DNA of 23,390 nt from Chloroflexota bacterium (GCA_016210515.1 JACQTZ010000017.1:1-23390), one strand, 5' to 3'. Shown: positions 11,331 to 18,477, counted from the first letter of the stretch. Notes: generated by a model from the letters alone, not told the origin. Numbers and translations: made by a program.

Positions 11331-12668
11331 CTAGTCTCCAGTTTTTCCAACGGGGGCGACATGGCGGCGCAACGGTTTTCGCGCTGGAAGGATGACGATG
11401 GCTCCCAGGAAATTCAGCGCTGCCAGGCTGAGGAAGGCAATGAAGTAGCTTCCCAGGGTATCGAAGAGGTAGCCTGCCAGAATTGGGGTGCCCATAGTGG
11501 CGATGTTCATGGGCAGTTGTGAGACCCCTAGAATGGTGGCGAAGTTCTTCCTGCCAAAGTAGTCCCCTCGGATGGCCGTCAGCAGAGGCGCTCTTCCACC
11601 AAGGCCGATGCCGAACAGCACGGCAAAGAGAAAGGCCGCGGGGACCGTGTGCATGACCGCCGCAATCGCCATGCCGGCTGCCTGCAAGCCAACAAAGATA
11701 GCGATGGCAGGGGGCTTGGGAAAGCGGTCACCGACGAAGCCTCCCACAAGCTGGAATACTACCCCCATGAAGGTGTAGGTGGCCACCACCAACCCCGCCA
11801 TTGGGAGGGACATCCCCATGTCTGTCAGGGCGGGCATGATGTGAATGGAGACGGCGGTGAAAGAGGCAACAGCGAGGCCGTGGCTCATGGTGATGAACCA
11901 GAAGGCAGGCGTCCGAAGGGCCTCTGCTACCGTGAAGCTGTCATCATCCTTTTCAGCCACTCCGGACATAGCCTCTGGGGTATTGGCGTGTGCTGCCGAG
12001 GTGTCAGGAGAAGGATCGCCGTCAGGGCGGAGGCCGTATTCTGCGGGTCGGTTACGCACCTGCGAGGCGATGGGGAAGGCCAGGGCACAAATGACCAGCC
12101 CTATCCCCAACGAAGCGGCCTGCCAGCCGGCGGAGGCGACTGCCCAGGCCAGAGCGGGTACCAGCAGCCCTCCAATGTTGAACCCCGTCATCCCTATGGC
12201 CATGGCCGTTGTCCTCCGGCGGACGAACCAATGGTTGATGGTCGTCATGAGCGGCAGGAATCCGCCCAGGCCGGCGCCCGCGTAGATGAGCAGGAACGCG
12301 ACGTAGAAGGTGACAATGCTCTGAACAAAGCTGAGGGCAACAAGTCCCACCCCAAGGGTTATCAACCCGATGAGTACGATTCGACGTGCCCCCAGGTGGT
12401 CAATGAGAAATCCCTCGATGGGACCCAGGAGAGCACCCTCGGCACGGCTTAGAGCGAAGGCGCCGGAAAGGAGCGCGCGGCTCCACCCGAAGTAACGCTC
12501 CAGGGCCACAAAGAAGATACCCACGCCCTGGAAGCTGGAGCCGCTGACCACCGACATGGTGAGGACGGTGATTCCCACCAGCCGCCAGCCATAGAATACG
12601 TGGGGAGGTCTTGGGAATCGCATGGTTGCTCGTGCTTCTTGGTGCGTGAAGGTTGCCCTGGAAGGCAT
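11331..12668 (-). CDS. Major facilitator superfamily transporter
   Basis: A 445-aa membrane protein with about 12 hydrophobic segments split by a long hydrophilic central loop (around residues 205-240, rich in Asp, Ser and Ala). The start FYGWRLVGITVLTMSVVSGSSFQGVGIFFVALERYFGWSRA and the loop DHLGARRIVLIGL between helices 2 and 3 are typical of the oxalate/formate antiporter-like and monocarboxylate-type MFS branch. A second half-motif, GDRFPKPPAIAIFVGL, follows the central loop. The substrate cannot be assigned. The start is uncertain: ATG 12668 gives the longest frame, while ATG 12623 (MRFPRPPHVFYGW) matches family starts better, and neither has a strong ribosome binding site. It is divergent from dnaN and first of a minus-strand group with the HEAT protein and valS. 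Confidence 0.88.
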   Translation of the reverse strand: MPSRATFTHQEARATMRFPRPPHVFYGWRLVGITVLTMSVVSGSSFQGVGIFFVALERYFGWSRALLSGAFALSRAEGALLGPIEGFLIDHLGARRIVLIGLITLGVGLVALSFVQSIVTFYVAFLLIYAGAGLGGFLPLMTTINHWFVRRRTTAMAIGMTGFNIGGLLVPALAWAVASAGWQAASLGIGLVICALAFPIASQVRNRPAEYGLRPDGDPSPDTSAAHANTPEAMSGVAEKDDDSFTVAEALRTPAFWFITMSHGLAVASFTAVSIHIMPALTDMGMSLPMAGLVVATYTFMGVVFQLVGGFVGDRFPKPPAIAIFVGLQAAGMAIAAVMHTVPAAFLFAVLFGIGLGGRAPLLTAIRGDYFGRKNFATILGVSQLPMNIATMGTPILAGYLFDTLGSYFIAFLSLAALNFLGAIVILPARKPLRRHVAPVGKTGD

Positions 12669-12723
12669 CCATGAGATTCTATCACAAGGGAAGTATCCTG
12701 TGGCATCCTGGGTAGTAACCTCG

Positions 12724-12752
12724 TTGACGCTGCCCCAAGGCCGTTCTATACT
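12724..12752 (+). promoter_or_regulatory. Sigma-70 type promoter of dnaN
   Basis: TTGACG (12724-12729), a 17-bp spacer and TATACT (12747-12752) match the housekeeping consensus at 5/6 and 5/6 positions with ideal spacing. The dnaN start codon lies 29 bp after the -10 hexamer, giving a short leader of about 23 nt that contains the AGAGGA ribosome binding site. Confidence 0.75.
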
Positions 12753-12781
12753 ACGGTCAATCTACCCCAGAGGATGTGCTT

Positions 12782-13915
12782 ATGAGGCTATCGTGTCTGC
12801 AAGAAAACCTGAGCCGCGGGCTTGCGCTGGTCAGTCGCGCAGTGGCCACTCGTACCACTCTGCCCATTACCCAGAACGTCCTCATGGAGACCGACCAGTC
12901 CAGGTTGAAGCTATCGGCCACCAATCTGGAACTGGCTGTTACCACCTGGGTAGGGGCCAAGGTCGACCAGGAAGGAGCCATCACCATACCTGCGCGCCTC
13001 CTGACGGACTTCATAAACTCCCTCCCCAGTGAAAGAGTGGACATGGAGTTGACCCCCAGGCCCCTGGGAATCCATTTCCAGTGTGCACGCTTTGAAGCCC
13101 ACATCAACGGTGTCGACGCCCAGGAGTTTCCTCCTATCCCCACGGTGGAGGAGGGCGAAACCATCCGAATAGACCCCCAGGTCCTGCGGACGGCCATCAA
13201 CAGGGTGGTCTTTGCCGCCGCCACCGAGGAGACCCGCCCTGTCCTTACCGGGGTGAAGGTGGAGATCTCGGGCCAGCAGTTCACCCTCGCCGGAGCCGAT
13301 GGATTTCGCCTGGCGGTATATAAAGGGCCTCTGTTGGACCCGGCCCCTGAGAAGGCAGAGGCAATAGTCCCCGCGCGAACATTAAAAGAGTTGGAGCGCC
13401 TGTTGGTAGACCAGGATGAGCCTGTGGAGCTGGTCATCACTCCATCCAAGAGTCAGCTGCTGGTGCATCTCAAGGGAGTAGAGATAGTCTCACAGCTCAT
13501 CCAGGGCACCTTCCCCAACTATGCTCAGCTCGTACCCCAGAGCTTCGGCACCAGGGCCGTGGTAGACCTCCAGGAGTTCTCCCGGGCTGCTCGGGCCGCC
13601 TCCATTTTCGCCCGAGACGGAGGGGGCATCATACGCCTTCAGATGGTACCCGGAGCCGATGGGGTGGCAGGCAAGATGATTGTCACCTCCAGAGCCGAAG
13701 AGACAGGAGATAACCAGGGAGAGATCGACGCTAAAATCGACGGCGGCGAGGCTAAGATAGCCTTTAGCAGCCGCTACCTGACCGAGGTTCTCTCCGTCAT
13801 GGAGAAGGGTGAAGTGGCACTGGAGACTACCACCCCTTCCAGCCCGGGCGTCGTCAGGCCCGTCGGCAACGAGGACTACGTCCACGTCGTCATGCCCATG
13901 TTCGTTCAATGGTAG
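12782..13915 (+). CDS. dnaN: DNA polymerase III sliding clamp (beta subunit)
   Basis: The beta clamp encircles DNA and tethers polymerase III and repair partners. At 377 aa it has the standard three-domain length. MRLSCLQENLSRGLALVSRAV and TLPITQNVLMET are the N-terminal signature. DGFRLAVYKGPL, the middle-domain hallmark, is near residue 178. The third domain ends in YVHVVMPMFVQW. ATG 12782 has AGAGGA 7 nt upstream; the in-frame GTG at 12776 is less likely. dnaA and recF are not adjacent. The final six or seven codons are not original host DNA: they come from the element inserted at the 3' end. The displaced original tail at 23,110-23,133 encodes the same residues with other codons. The last 26 bp overlap the convergent recombinase gene. 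Confidence 0.96.
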   Translation: MRLSCLQENLSRGLALVSRAVATRTTLPITQNVLMETDQSRLKLSATNLELAVTTWVGAKVDQEGAITIPARLLTDFINSLPSERVDMELTPRPLGIHFQCARFEAHINGVDAQEFPPIPTVEEGETIRIDPQVLRTAINRVVFAAATEETRPVLTGVKVEISGQQFTLAGADGFRLAVYKGPLLDPAPEKAEAIVPARTLKELERLLVDQDEPVELVITPSKSQLLVHLKGVEIVSQLIQGTFPNYAQLVPQSFGTRAVVDLQEFSRAARAASIFARDGGGIIRLQMVPGADGVAGKMIVTSRAEETGDNQGEIDAKIDGGEAKIAFSSRYLTEVLSVMEKGEVALETTTPSSPGVVRPVGNEDYVHVVMPMFVQW

Positions 13916-15467
13916 CAAGGATTTGAGTTGACGGGACAGCTATCGAAGCCTTCACGTCCCCTGTATCTGACACCGTGGCCTCAAAGCCCAGCAGGGATAG
14001 CAGTTCCTTCCGTTGCTCCACTTCCATTGCCTTCAAGAAGGGCTTTACTGCGGCACAGAACGCCTTGATAGCCTCTGGGTCAACACTCACCTGCCCCTTG
14101 TGACCATTGGCCTTGCCGATAGCCTCTAGCTGGCGCTCCAGGGACTTCCGCTCGCTGGCTATCTTCTCCAACTCACCGGTGATACCCTCCGCCGCGCTGG
14201 GCGCTGTCCTCAAAGCGGCTACCAGGTTGCGCTCCTCCAGGGCCAGGGCCTTCACCCTTGCCTTGATATGGACTACCTCACCGTCGTTGTCGGTAGAGGG
14301 GGGTGCGTCATGTAGTGCCAGGAGCCTATCGTAAATGAATTCAGGGTCGCTGACCGCCCTGGAGACAGCCGACCATACCCGCTCTTCAATGCTCTCCGTG
14401 CGAGTCCGCTTTGCCCAGCACGTTCTAGACCGAATGGGAGTCGGATATGTGGCCCTGCAAACGTAGTAGCGCCAGCGCCCCGCCAGCTTCTGCCCCGTTA
14501 GGGATGTGCCACAACTAGCGCATCGGAGCATCCCACTGAGCATGTAAGGCTCGTGGGCATGGCCTGAGCGACGGGGCCTTTCAAGGTGTCGCTGGACTCG
14601 CTCAAAGGTAGTAGCATCAACAATCGGCGGGGTGAAGCCGTCAATCAGGATAACATCGGCATCATCCCTCTTGATTCGGGTGACATGCCCTCTCTTGTTT
14701 GTCGGTGTGACAGGGCCGAGCTTTGTAACCTCTTCCCCATACCGGGTGATTCCCATGTAGGCGGGATTCCTCAATAGGCTAAAGACAGTCCTGGGATGCC
14801 AGAGCTTTCCTTGTTTGCTCCGTATGCCGTCCCGATTCAAGATGGTGGCTATGGTGCTGAGGCCCAGACCCTCTAATGCCATGCCAAACATCCGGCGCAC
14901 CACGGCGGCCTCCGCCTGATTGATGGTTCGTTTTTGTGCCTGGTTGTTTATCTTATCCCTGGGAGTGTAGTCGTACCCGTAGATGCCACCACCACAGCCC
15001 ACGGGCAGGACGGCGTTACCCCTTTGTTTTGCGGCGGCGTTCTTGCCGTCCATTGTCCTCTGCCGTATCTTGTCCTTCTCCAAGGCGGAGGCGTAGGACT
15101 TGACGTAGGAGATGAGCTTGCCCTCACGGGTTGAATCTACTGGCCCGGTACGAGTATAGATGGTGACTCCCGCTTCCTGGGCCTCGGATAGCAGAATCAC
15201 CGTCCCTATCTCATCGCGGGATAACCTATCCGTGTCATAGCAGATAAGGGCGACAACCTTCTTGCTTCTCACGACGGCCCTGGCTCTGTCCAGTCCTACC
15301 CGCTCCAGGAAGGCTCCCGACCCTTGCTCTGAGATAACCATGTCCTCCAGCACGGTGAAGCCGTACTGGACGGCGACCTTCTGGCAGGCTTCAAGCTGGG
15401 CCTCCAGCCCTAGCCCGTCCTCCACCTGCCCTGGGGTAGAAACCCGACAGTAGATGATGGCGTTCAT
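13890..15467 (-). CDS. Large serine recombinase (integrase)
   Basis: Site-specific integrase of 525 aa that recombines attP with attB through a covalent phosphoserine intermediate. The resolvase domain has IIYCRVSTPGQ with nucleophile Ser10, CYDTDRLSRD with catalytic Arg81 and Arg84, and a long helix E (residues 115-150). The recombinase domain (about 155-300) includes NRDGIRSKQGKLWHPRTVFSLLRNPAYMG. A zinc ribbon uses Cys316, Cys319, Cys337 and Cys350 and is followed by a coiled coil (about 400-450) typical of this family. Its start overlaps the preceding small zinc-ribbon gene (ATGA). The stop codon (13890-13892) lies on the host side of the crossover; in the rebuilt circle the frame continues for 28 codons (into 23110-23024). 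It is transcribed convergently into dnaN. Confidence 0.95.
   Translation of the reverse strand: MNAIIYCRVSTPGQVEDGLGLEAQLEACQKVAVQYGFTVLEDMVISEQGSGAFLERVGLDRARAVVRSKKVVALICYDTDRLSRDEIGTVILLSEAQEAGVTIYTRTGPVDSTREGKLISYVKSYASALEKDKIRQRTMDGKNAAAKQRGNAVLPVGCGGGIYGYDYTPRDKINNQAQKRTINQAEAAVVRRMFGMALEGLGLSTIATILNRDGIRSKQGKLWHPRTVFSLLRNPAYMGITRYGEEVTKLGPVTPTNKRGHVTRIKRDDADVILIDGFTPPIVDATTFERVQRHLERPRRSGHAHEPYMLSGMLRCASCGTSLTGQKLAGRWRYYVCRATYPTPIRSRTCWAKRTRTESIEERVWSAVSRAVSDPEFIYDRLLALHDAPPSTDNDGEVVHIKARVKALALEERNLVAALRTAPSAAEGITGELEKIASERKSLERQLEAIGKANGHKGQVSVDPEAIKAFCAAVKPFLKAMEVEQRKELLSLLGFEATVSDTGDVKASIAVPSTQILATIERTWA
13892..13915 (+). other. attL: element-supplied 3' end of dnaN
   Basis: These 24 bp (MPMFVQW-stop, using ccc, ttc, gtt, caa, tgg and tag) match attR at 19 of 24 positions. 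All five differences fall on third codon positions. Left of it is dnaN coding sequence; right of it is the recombinase gene on the other strand. The shared block CATGCC (13891-13896) holds the proposed CC crossover dinucleotide (13895-13896). Confidence 0.85.
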
Positions 15468-15622
15468 GTCTGCACCTTCCTTCGTGGCCCTGATTGCATT
15501 ACCTTCGGCTTATTCCAATATGGTGAATTGCAGCCAGGGCAGACTTTAGGCGCTACCTGCCTATTAGGTATCCATTCGTGGCCGCAACGAAGGCATTTGA
15601 GTGTCGGGATATTTAAGTTCAT
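15464..15622 (-). CDS. Small zinc-ribbon protein coupled to the recombinase
   Basis: A 52-aa frame starting MNLNIPTLKCLRCGHEWIP, with Cys10-x2-Cys13 and Cys28-x2-Cys31 (VCPGCNSPYW) and a basic tail (KPKVMQSGPRRKVQT). The two CxxC knuckles 15 residues apart form a rubredoxin-like zinc ribbon of the kind found in small phage DNA-binding proteins. Its TGA overlaps the recombinase ATG as ATGA, so translation is probably coupled. No Shine-Dalgarno sequence precedes the ATG, and the upstream promoter would place the transcript start almost at the ATG, suggesting a leaderless mRNA. A role as a recombinase partner or recombination directionality factor is possible but is inference from position alone. 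Confidence 0.75.
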   Translation of the reverse strand: MNLNIPTLKCLRCGHEWIPNRQVAPKVCPGCNSPYWNKPKVMQSGPRRKVQT

Positions 15623-15628
15623 GCCCCA

Positions 15629-15657
15629 AGTCTATCACCACAACGATATAGTGTCAA
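15629..15657 (-). promoter_or_regulatory. Promoter of the zinc-ribbon/recombinase pair
   Basis: On the minus strand TTGACA (15657-15652) is a perfect -35, followed by a 17-bp spacer and TAGACT (15634-15629), 4/6 to the -10 consensus. The -10 ends 6 nt before the zinc-ribbon ATG, so initiation would be at or next to the start codon. This gives the recombinase its own promoter, separate from the element's main operon. Confidence 0.55.
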
Positions 15658-15670
15658 TACCCCCTGTGCA

Positions 15671-15696
15671 TCCAGGCGGGACGGCTGGCAGTTCAT
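15671..15696. repeat. Direct repeat copy A (tccaggcgggacggct)
   Basis: The 16 bp at 15671-15686 are identical to 16140-16155. A second shared block, (g/c)cagttcat, follows after a spacer that is shorter here (15688-15696). The copy lies just upstream of the recombinase promoter, between genes. It is a candidate operator or recombination-directionality-factor site. Confidence 0.5.
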
Positions 15697-15697
15697 A

Positions 15698-16123
15698 TCA
15701 GTCGCTCATTAGAGTTTTAACCCTTCTTGGCAGATATTCATAACGCTTACGAACATACCGAACCTGACGCCCCCCGCCACGCCAATACAGCCCGTCGGAT
15801 AGACACTGGACTACACCGCCCCCATACTCGTCAATCTCACCTTCGTACCGTTCCAGTGGCACAAGGAAGTGAAACGCCTCTAACTCACCCCTTGCCACCA
15901 ACCCCTTAATTGCCCGGCTAAAGGATGCTTCCCAACTATCCGTCGTGAAGCGCGCGTGCGACAGGCCTCCGTGCGCTCTCGCTAGTCTCTTCGACAGGAG
16001 CCGAAGGTCAATAACACACGGCTGCAAATGCACACCCGCGCGCTCGTGCTGCCATGACCTACCCAAGGACTCCCCCAGACCGTCAAGTATGAGCCGTTGC
16101 ATCTTTCCAAGTCCTCTACTCAT
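15698..16123 (-). CDS. Element protein of unknown function, 141 aa
   Basis: It starts MSRGLGKMQRLILDGLGESLG. A GAGAGGAG ribosome binding site lies upstream of ATG 16123, and a competing ATG at 16127 gives only a 3-codon frame. The middle (WEASFSRAIKGLVARGELEAFHFLVPLERYEGEI) looks like a helix-turn-helix or winged-helix core followed by a beta hairpin. The C-terminus is strongly basic (RQVRYVRKRYEYLPRRVKTL). This suggests nucleic-acid binding, but I recognise no named family. It has matching 16-bp repeats on both flanks, at 15671 and 16140. Codon use and the ribosome binding site favour a real gene. Confidence 0.65.
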   Translation of the reverse strand: MSRGLGKMQRLILDGLGESLGRSWQHERAGVHLQPCVIDLRLLSKRLARAHGGLSHARFTTDSWEASFSRAIKGLVARGELEAFHFLVPLERYEGEIDEYGGGVVQCLSDGLYWRGGGRQVRYVRKRYEYLPRRVKTLMSD

Positions 16124-16139
16124 TCATTGCGCTCCTCTC

Positions 16140-16199
16140 TCCAGGCGGGACGGCTACGACGCCAGTTCATGTGTCACCCCCTCTCTAGCCGCCCCGCCT
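16140..16199. repeat. Direct repeat copy B and inverted repeat upstream of the 141-aa gene
   Basis: Bases 16140-16155 repeat the 16 bp found at 15671-15686, and gccagttcat (16161-16170) is the second shared block. In addition AGGCGGGACGGCTA (16143-16156) pairs with TAGCCGCCCCGCCT (16186-16199) at 13 of 14 positions, forming a potential stem with a 29-nt loop. It lies in the intergenic gap 16124-16219. It could be an operator, or a terminator for the upstream small genes. Confidence 0.45.
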
Positions 16200-16219
16200 T
16201 ATCATTCAAAGGGAGAATG

Positions 16220-16405
16220 TCATGCTAGGGTTCGCAACCTCCTGGCAATGGTCATGTGGCTAACTTGTATCCCCTGGGTCGCCAATTCTTTGGCAATGGC
16301 CCTTGTCCCCAGGCCCCGTCCCGCCAACTCCCGCAGAGTCGAGTCGAGAGCCTCTTTTGAGGGTGTAACAGCAGGCTCGTTTTCACTGGCCCCTACCAAC
16401 ATCAT
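16220..16405 (-). CDS. Small helix-turn-helix protein
   Basis: A 61-aa frame whose C-terminal half, LRELAGRGLGTRAIAKELATQGIQVSHMTIARRLRTLA, is a clear resolvase/transposase-style HTH: helix, Gly-x-G turn, AIAKEL helix, then recognition helix SHMTIARRL. The N-terminal 25 residues are unstructured and acidic. It overlaps the end of the preceding gene by 23 bp, so coupling is likely; AGGAGG lies 20 nt upstream, too far for normal initiation. A small DNA-binding protein of this size near a serine recombinase could be a regulator or a recombination directionality factor. That is inference only. Confidence 0.65.
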   Translation of the reverse strand: MMLVGASENEPAVTPSKEALDSTLRELAGRGLGTRAIAKELATQGIQVSHMTIARRLRTLA

Positions 16406-16748
16406 CGGCTCTGAGTTTTGTTACGCCTCCTGTAAGGGTTAAATGGCCTTCTAGCATGGCATCCGGGGTGGGTCTATAGACCGTTTCCTTTAGCTTTGAG
16501 GAAGTTGTCCCGAAAACTGCTGCCATTGACCCCAGGGAGACCGTCGCCCCGGAGGGGGAGGTTGCCCAGCATTGGCCGCCTTCGATGAAAACCTCCTCAT
16601 TTGGGTAACGCTGCCTCTCAGGGGGCAATACAACCCAGGCCCCCTCACGCGGCTTATAATTCAAGCTCTCTTGCCGTGGCCCACGCCGTCGGCCACTCTG
16701 CGCCAGGATGCGCTTCGACAGCGCCTTGATACGTTCACCGTTGCTCAT
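16383..16748 (-). CDS. Element protein of unknown function, 121 aa
   Basis: ATG 16748 has an excellent ribosome binding site (AAAGGAGGT, 4 nt spacing); the in-frame GTG at 16751 is too close to it. The N-terminus is basic (KALSKRILAQSGRRRGPRQ). A beta-rich middle follows (GAWVVLPPERQRYPNEEVFIEGGQCWATSPSGATVSLGSMAAVFG) and an extended C-terminus. I recognise no family. It overlaps the upstream gene by 14 bp and the downstream HTH gene by 23 bp, which supports a co-translated set. Confidence 0.65.
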   Translation of the reverse strand: MSNGERIKALSKRILAQSGRRRGPRQESLNYKPREGAWVVLPPERQRYPNEEVFIEGGQCWATSPSGATVSLGSMAAVFGTTSSKLKETVYRPTPDAMLEGHLTLTGGVTKLRADDVGRGQ

Positions 16749-17406
16749 CACTACCTCCTTTTGCTATTGAACGTTCCCACCAGCCGGCAACCTGCCGGCC
16801 CATCTCCGTAAGGGAGTAAAAGTACCTCCTCCCCTCTGGAATCATCTGCACAGGACGCCGAAGCACCAGGCCGCGCTGGAGTGCCCTACCGAGCACTCCC
16901 TGAATCTGGCCCATAGTGAGTCCAGGCAGGGCTTTAGCCAAGCTCTGAGTGTCAGCCTCACCTAACCTGCCGAGAGTTATCAATAACGGCCCGGTGCTGG
17001 AATACTTTAGCCTTTTGCGGTCGTAAGTTGGCGATGACCACCCTTGGAGAAGGCGCTGACGCCGTAGACGCACTGGGGGCGATGGCTCAGGTGTCTCAGG
17101 GTTTTGAGACTCAGACCTATAGTGGTCTGCAAGTTCAGGGGGGAAGCATGTCACGAGAATGTTGTAGGGGACTCCAAACCGACTTCCATCCTCCAGGGAA
17201 ATGACGGTGGCGTATCCAGGCTTTTCCTCTCTGTCGGCATTGAAGTAGCGCTGGGAATCAAGGCGGAACATTGCCCCATCGGACGTGCGTTGCACTACCA
17301 CTCCTACTGGGCAGTCCGAGATATTTGTGACCACCCCGTCCTCAGTAATCCGTCGCCCCTCGCGCCGCGTCACCAGCGTCTTTGCTTTTCCCCTGGCTGA
17401 TACCAT
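16735..17406 (-). CDS. Element protein with C-terminal winged-helix-like domain, 223 aa
   Basis: ATG 17406 is chosen because AAAGGAGG lies 9 nt upstream; the frame stays open to another ATG at 17457, but that has no such signal. The first 110 residues are beta-rich (VVTNISDCPVGVVVQRTSDGAMFRLDSQRYFNADREEKPGYATVISLEDGSRFGVPYNIL). A Pro-rich linker follows (ESQNPETPEPSPPVRLRR). The last 85 residues (LITLGRLGEADTQSLAKALPGLTMGQIQGVLGRALQRGLVLRRP...YSLTEMGRQVAGWW) have the helix-turn-helix plus wing order of a MarR/PadR-like winged helix. The first part resembles the 103-aa protein at 17939-18250 in style. A regulatory or DNA-binding role is likely but unproven. Confidence 0.7.
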   Translation of the reverse strand: MVSARGKAKTLVTRREGRRITEDGVVTNISDCPVGVVVQRTSDGAMFRLDSQRYFNADREEKPGYATVISLEDGSRFGVPYNILVTCFPPELADHYRSESQNPETPEPSPPVRLRRQRLLQGWSSPTYDRKRLKYSSTGPLLITLGRLGEADTQSLAKALPGLTMGQIQGVLGRALQRGLVLRRPVQMIPEGRRYFYSLTEMGRQVAGWWERSIAKGGSDEQR

Positions 17407-17463
17407 CTTTTCGGTCCTCCTTTCCGTTTCGCTGAGAGACTCCTCAAATCCTTTCAACGGTTT

Positions 17464-17952
17464 TTACGAACATATGGATTGGTTACTTGCGGCGGACTTC
17501 CCCAGGGAGTCGGGGGGAGCCGCCCAGGGCATCTTCCGTCGGTCTGGACACACACACCGCTTGATAGGCTTGTTACCCAGCGTCGGCAACTCAGGGACTA
17601 CTTGAGACCAGTTCAGCGCCGCACGGATAATCTCTGTTGGGTCTCCAGGCCGAGGCTTATATTCCGCCAATCGAATAGAACGTGAGAATGTTCTCCCAGG
17701 TATGCCCGTCCGGTGCCAGGCCAAGCGTGGACTTTTGCCGACCCATCGTACCAGGTGGCAGTGAGGACACTTTCGAGACCACCAGCAGTAGACCAAGGAC
17801 CACGACCAGCCGTTGCGTCCAGGCGTCCATTTTGCATGCGGACGCTGGACTTGGGGACGGGGGCGAGGCTGACGCCAAGGGCCACGTGGACGCCGCCAAA
17901 TCCAGTTGCCGTCGAGGTCGAGGTGACGCTTGCTTGGTCTACCCCTGGGCAT
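17464..17952 (-). CDS. Element protein of unknown function, Arg/Trp/Pro-rich, 162 aa
   Basis: It starts MPRGRPSKRHLDLDGNWIWRRPRG, with GGGGGAG just before the ATG, and overlaps the upstream gene by 14 bp. The N-terminus contains an AT-hook-like GRPSK. The centre has WSWSLVYCWWSRKCPHCHLVRWVG with a CxxC pair, and a further Cys pair near the end (RCVCPDRRKM), so a metal-binding site is possible. Base composition makes two other frames open here as well (17657-17899 and 17613-17885). I prefer this frame for its ribosome binding site, its overlap with the neighbour and its length. Unknown family. Confidence 0.5.
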   Translation of the reverse strand: MPRGRPSKRHLDLDGNWIWRRPRGPWRQPRPRPQVQRPHAKWTPGRNGWSWSLVYCWWSRKCPHCHLVRWVGKSPRLAWHRTGIPGRTFSRSIRLAEYKPRPGDPTEIIRAALNWSQVVPELPTLGNKPIKRCVCPDRRKMPWAAPPDSLGKSAASNQSICS

Positions 17953-18250
17953 CGCTCCCCCCTTCCAGGCGTGTCACAACCGAGTAGCTGTCAGCTTGGA
18001 ATCGCTTTTCGTCCCGCAATCGCACCACGGTCACATGCCGAGAATCATCACCTGGGCCTATGAGTTGATACCCTTCGCCAGCAACATCAAAGAAGGCATT
18101 AGGCGGCAAAGAGCGCAAGGCGATGTTTGGACGCTGAGGAGCAGAAATAAGCCTCTCCAAGATGGCGTTGCGCGGCCTATCGGGATACTGCGGCGCGGGA
18201 CGCCCAGGCACAATCGGCGATCTGAATGGCGACCTAAGTTTGAATCCCAT
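17939..18250 (-). CDS. Element protein of unknown function, 103 aa
   Basis: ATG 18250 follows AAGGGAGGT at 4 nt and is preferred over the upstream in-frame starts at 18286 and 18268, which would overlap the previous gene more deeply. The first half is Pro/Arg-rich and probably unstructured (SPFRSPIVPGRPAPQYPDRPRN). The second half is a compact beta-type segment (FFDVAGEGYQLIGPGDDSRHVTVVRLRDEKRFQADSYSVV), like the N-terminal domain of the 223-aa protein two genes downstream, where ISLEDGSRFGVPYNIL occupies the same place. The two may share a small SH3-like fold. Function unknown. Confidence 0.6.
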   Translation of the reverse strand: MGFKLRSPFRSPIVPGRPAPQYPDRPRNAILERLISAPQRPNIALRSLPPNAFFDVAGEGYQLIGPGDDSRHVTVVRLRDEKRFQADSYSVVTRLEGGSDAQG

Positions 18251-18455
18251 GTGACCTCCCTTGGGCATACTTAAATCTCGACCCACATTGCGAGCAAGAG
18301 GCTATTGTGGCGTTCTCAATGCTCCCCGGCTGGTGACACCCTGGACATATCACCACGGGCGGACGGCTCCGTGGGCTGCCACCATACCCGTGCAACTGCA
18401 TCTTGCGCGACGTGACGCGGGGTTCAACAATGGACTGACGTTTAGACGTGGTCAT
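18234..18455 (-). CDS. Small zinc-ribbon protein, 73 aa
   Basis: It starts MTTSKRQSIVEPRVTSRKMQ, with GAGG 8 nt before ATG. The C-terminal half carries ICPGCHQPGSIENATIASCSQCGSRFKYAQG: two CxxC knuckles about 16 residues apart, a zinc ribbon as seen in many short phage and plasmid proteins. It overlaps the next gene by 17 bp. It is the second small zinc-ribbon gene in the element besides the one at 15464-15622. The exact role is unknown; such ribbons usually bind DNA, RNA or a protein partner. Confidence 0.65.
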   Translation of the reverse strand: MTTSKRQSIVEPRVTSRKMQLHGYGGSPRSRPPVVICPGCHQPGSIENATIASCSQCGSRFKYAQGRSHGIQT

Positions 18456-18477
18456 GGCCTAGTTCCTCATCGCCCCG

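Noticed and set aside
11649..12452. 267-codon plus-strand frame opposite the MFS transporter
   Set aside because: Antisense of membrane-segment coding DNA; no membrane or domain character and no start signals.
17613..17899. Alternative minus-strand frames within 17464-17952, one with a hydrophobic LVVVLGLLLVV segment
   Set aside because: They lack a ribosome binding site and the overlap with neighbours shown by the 162-aa frame; the hydrophobic run may be a frame artefact, though I cannot exclude it fully.
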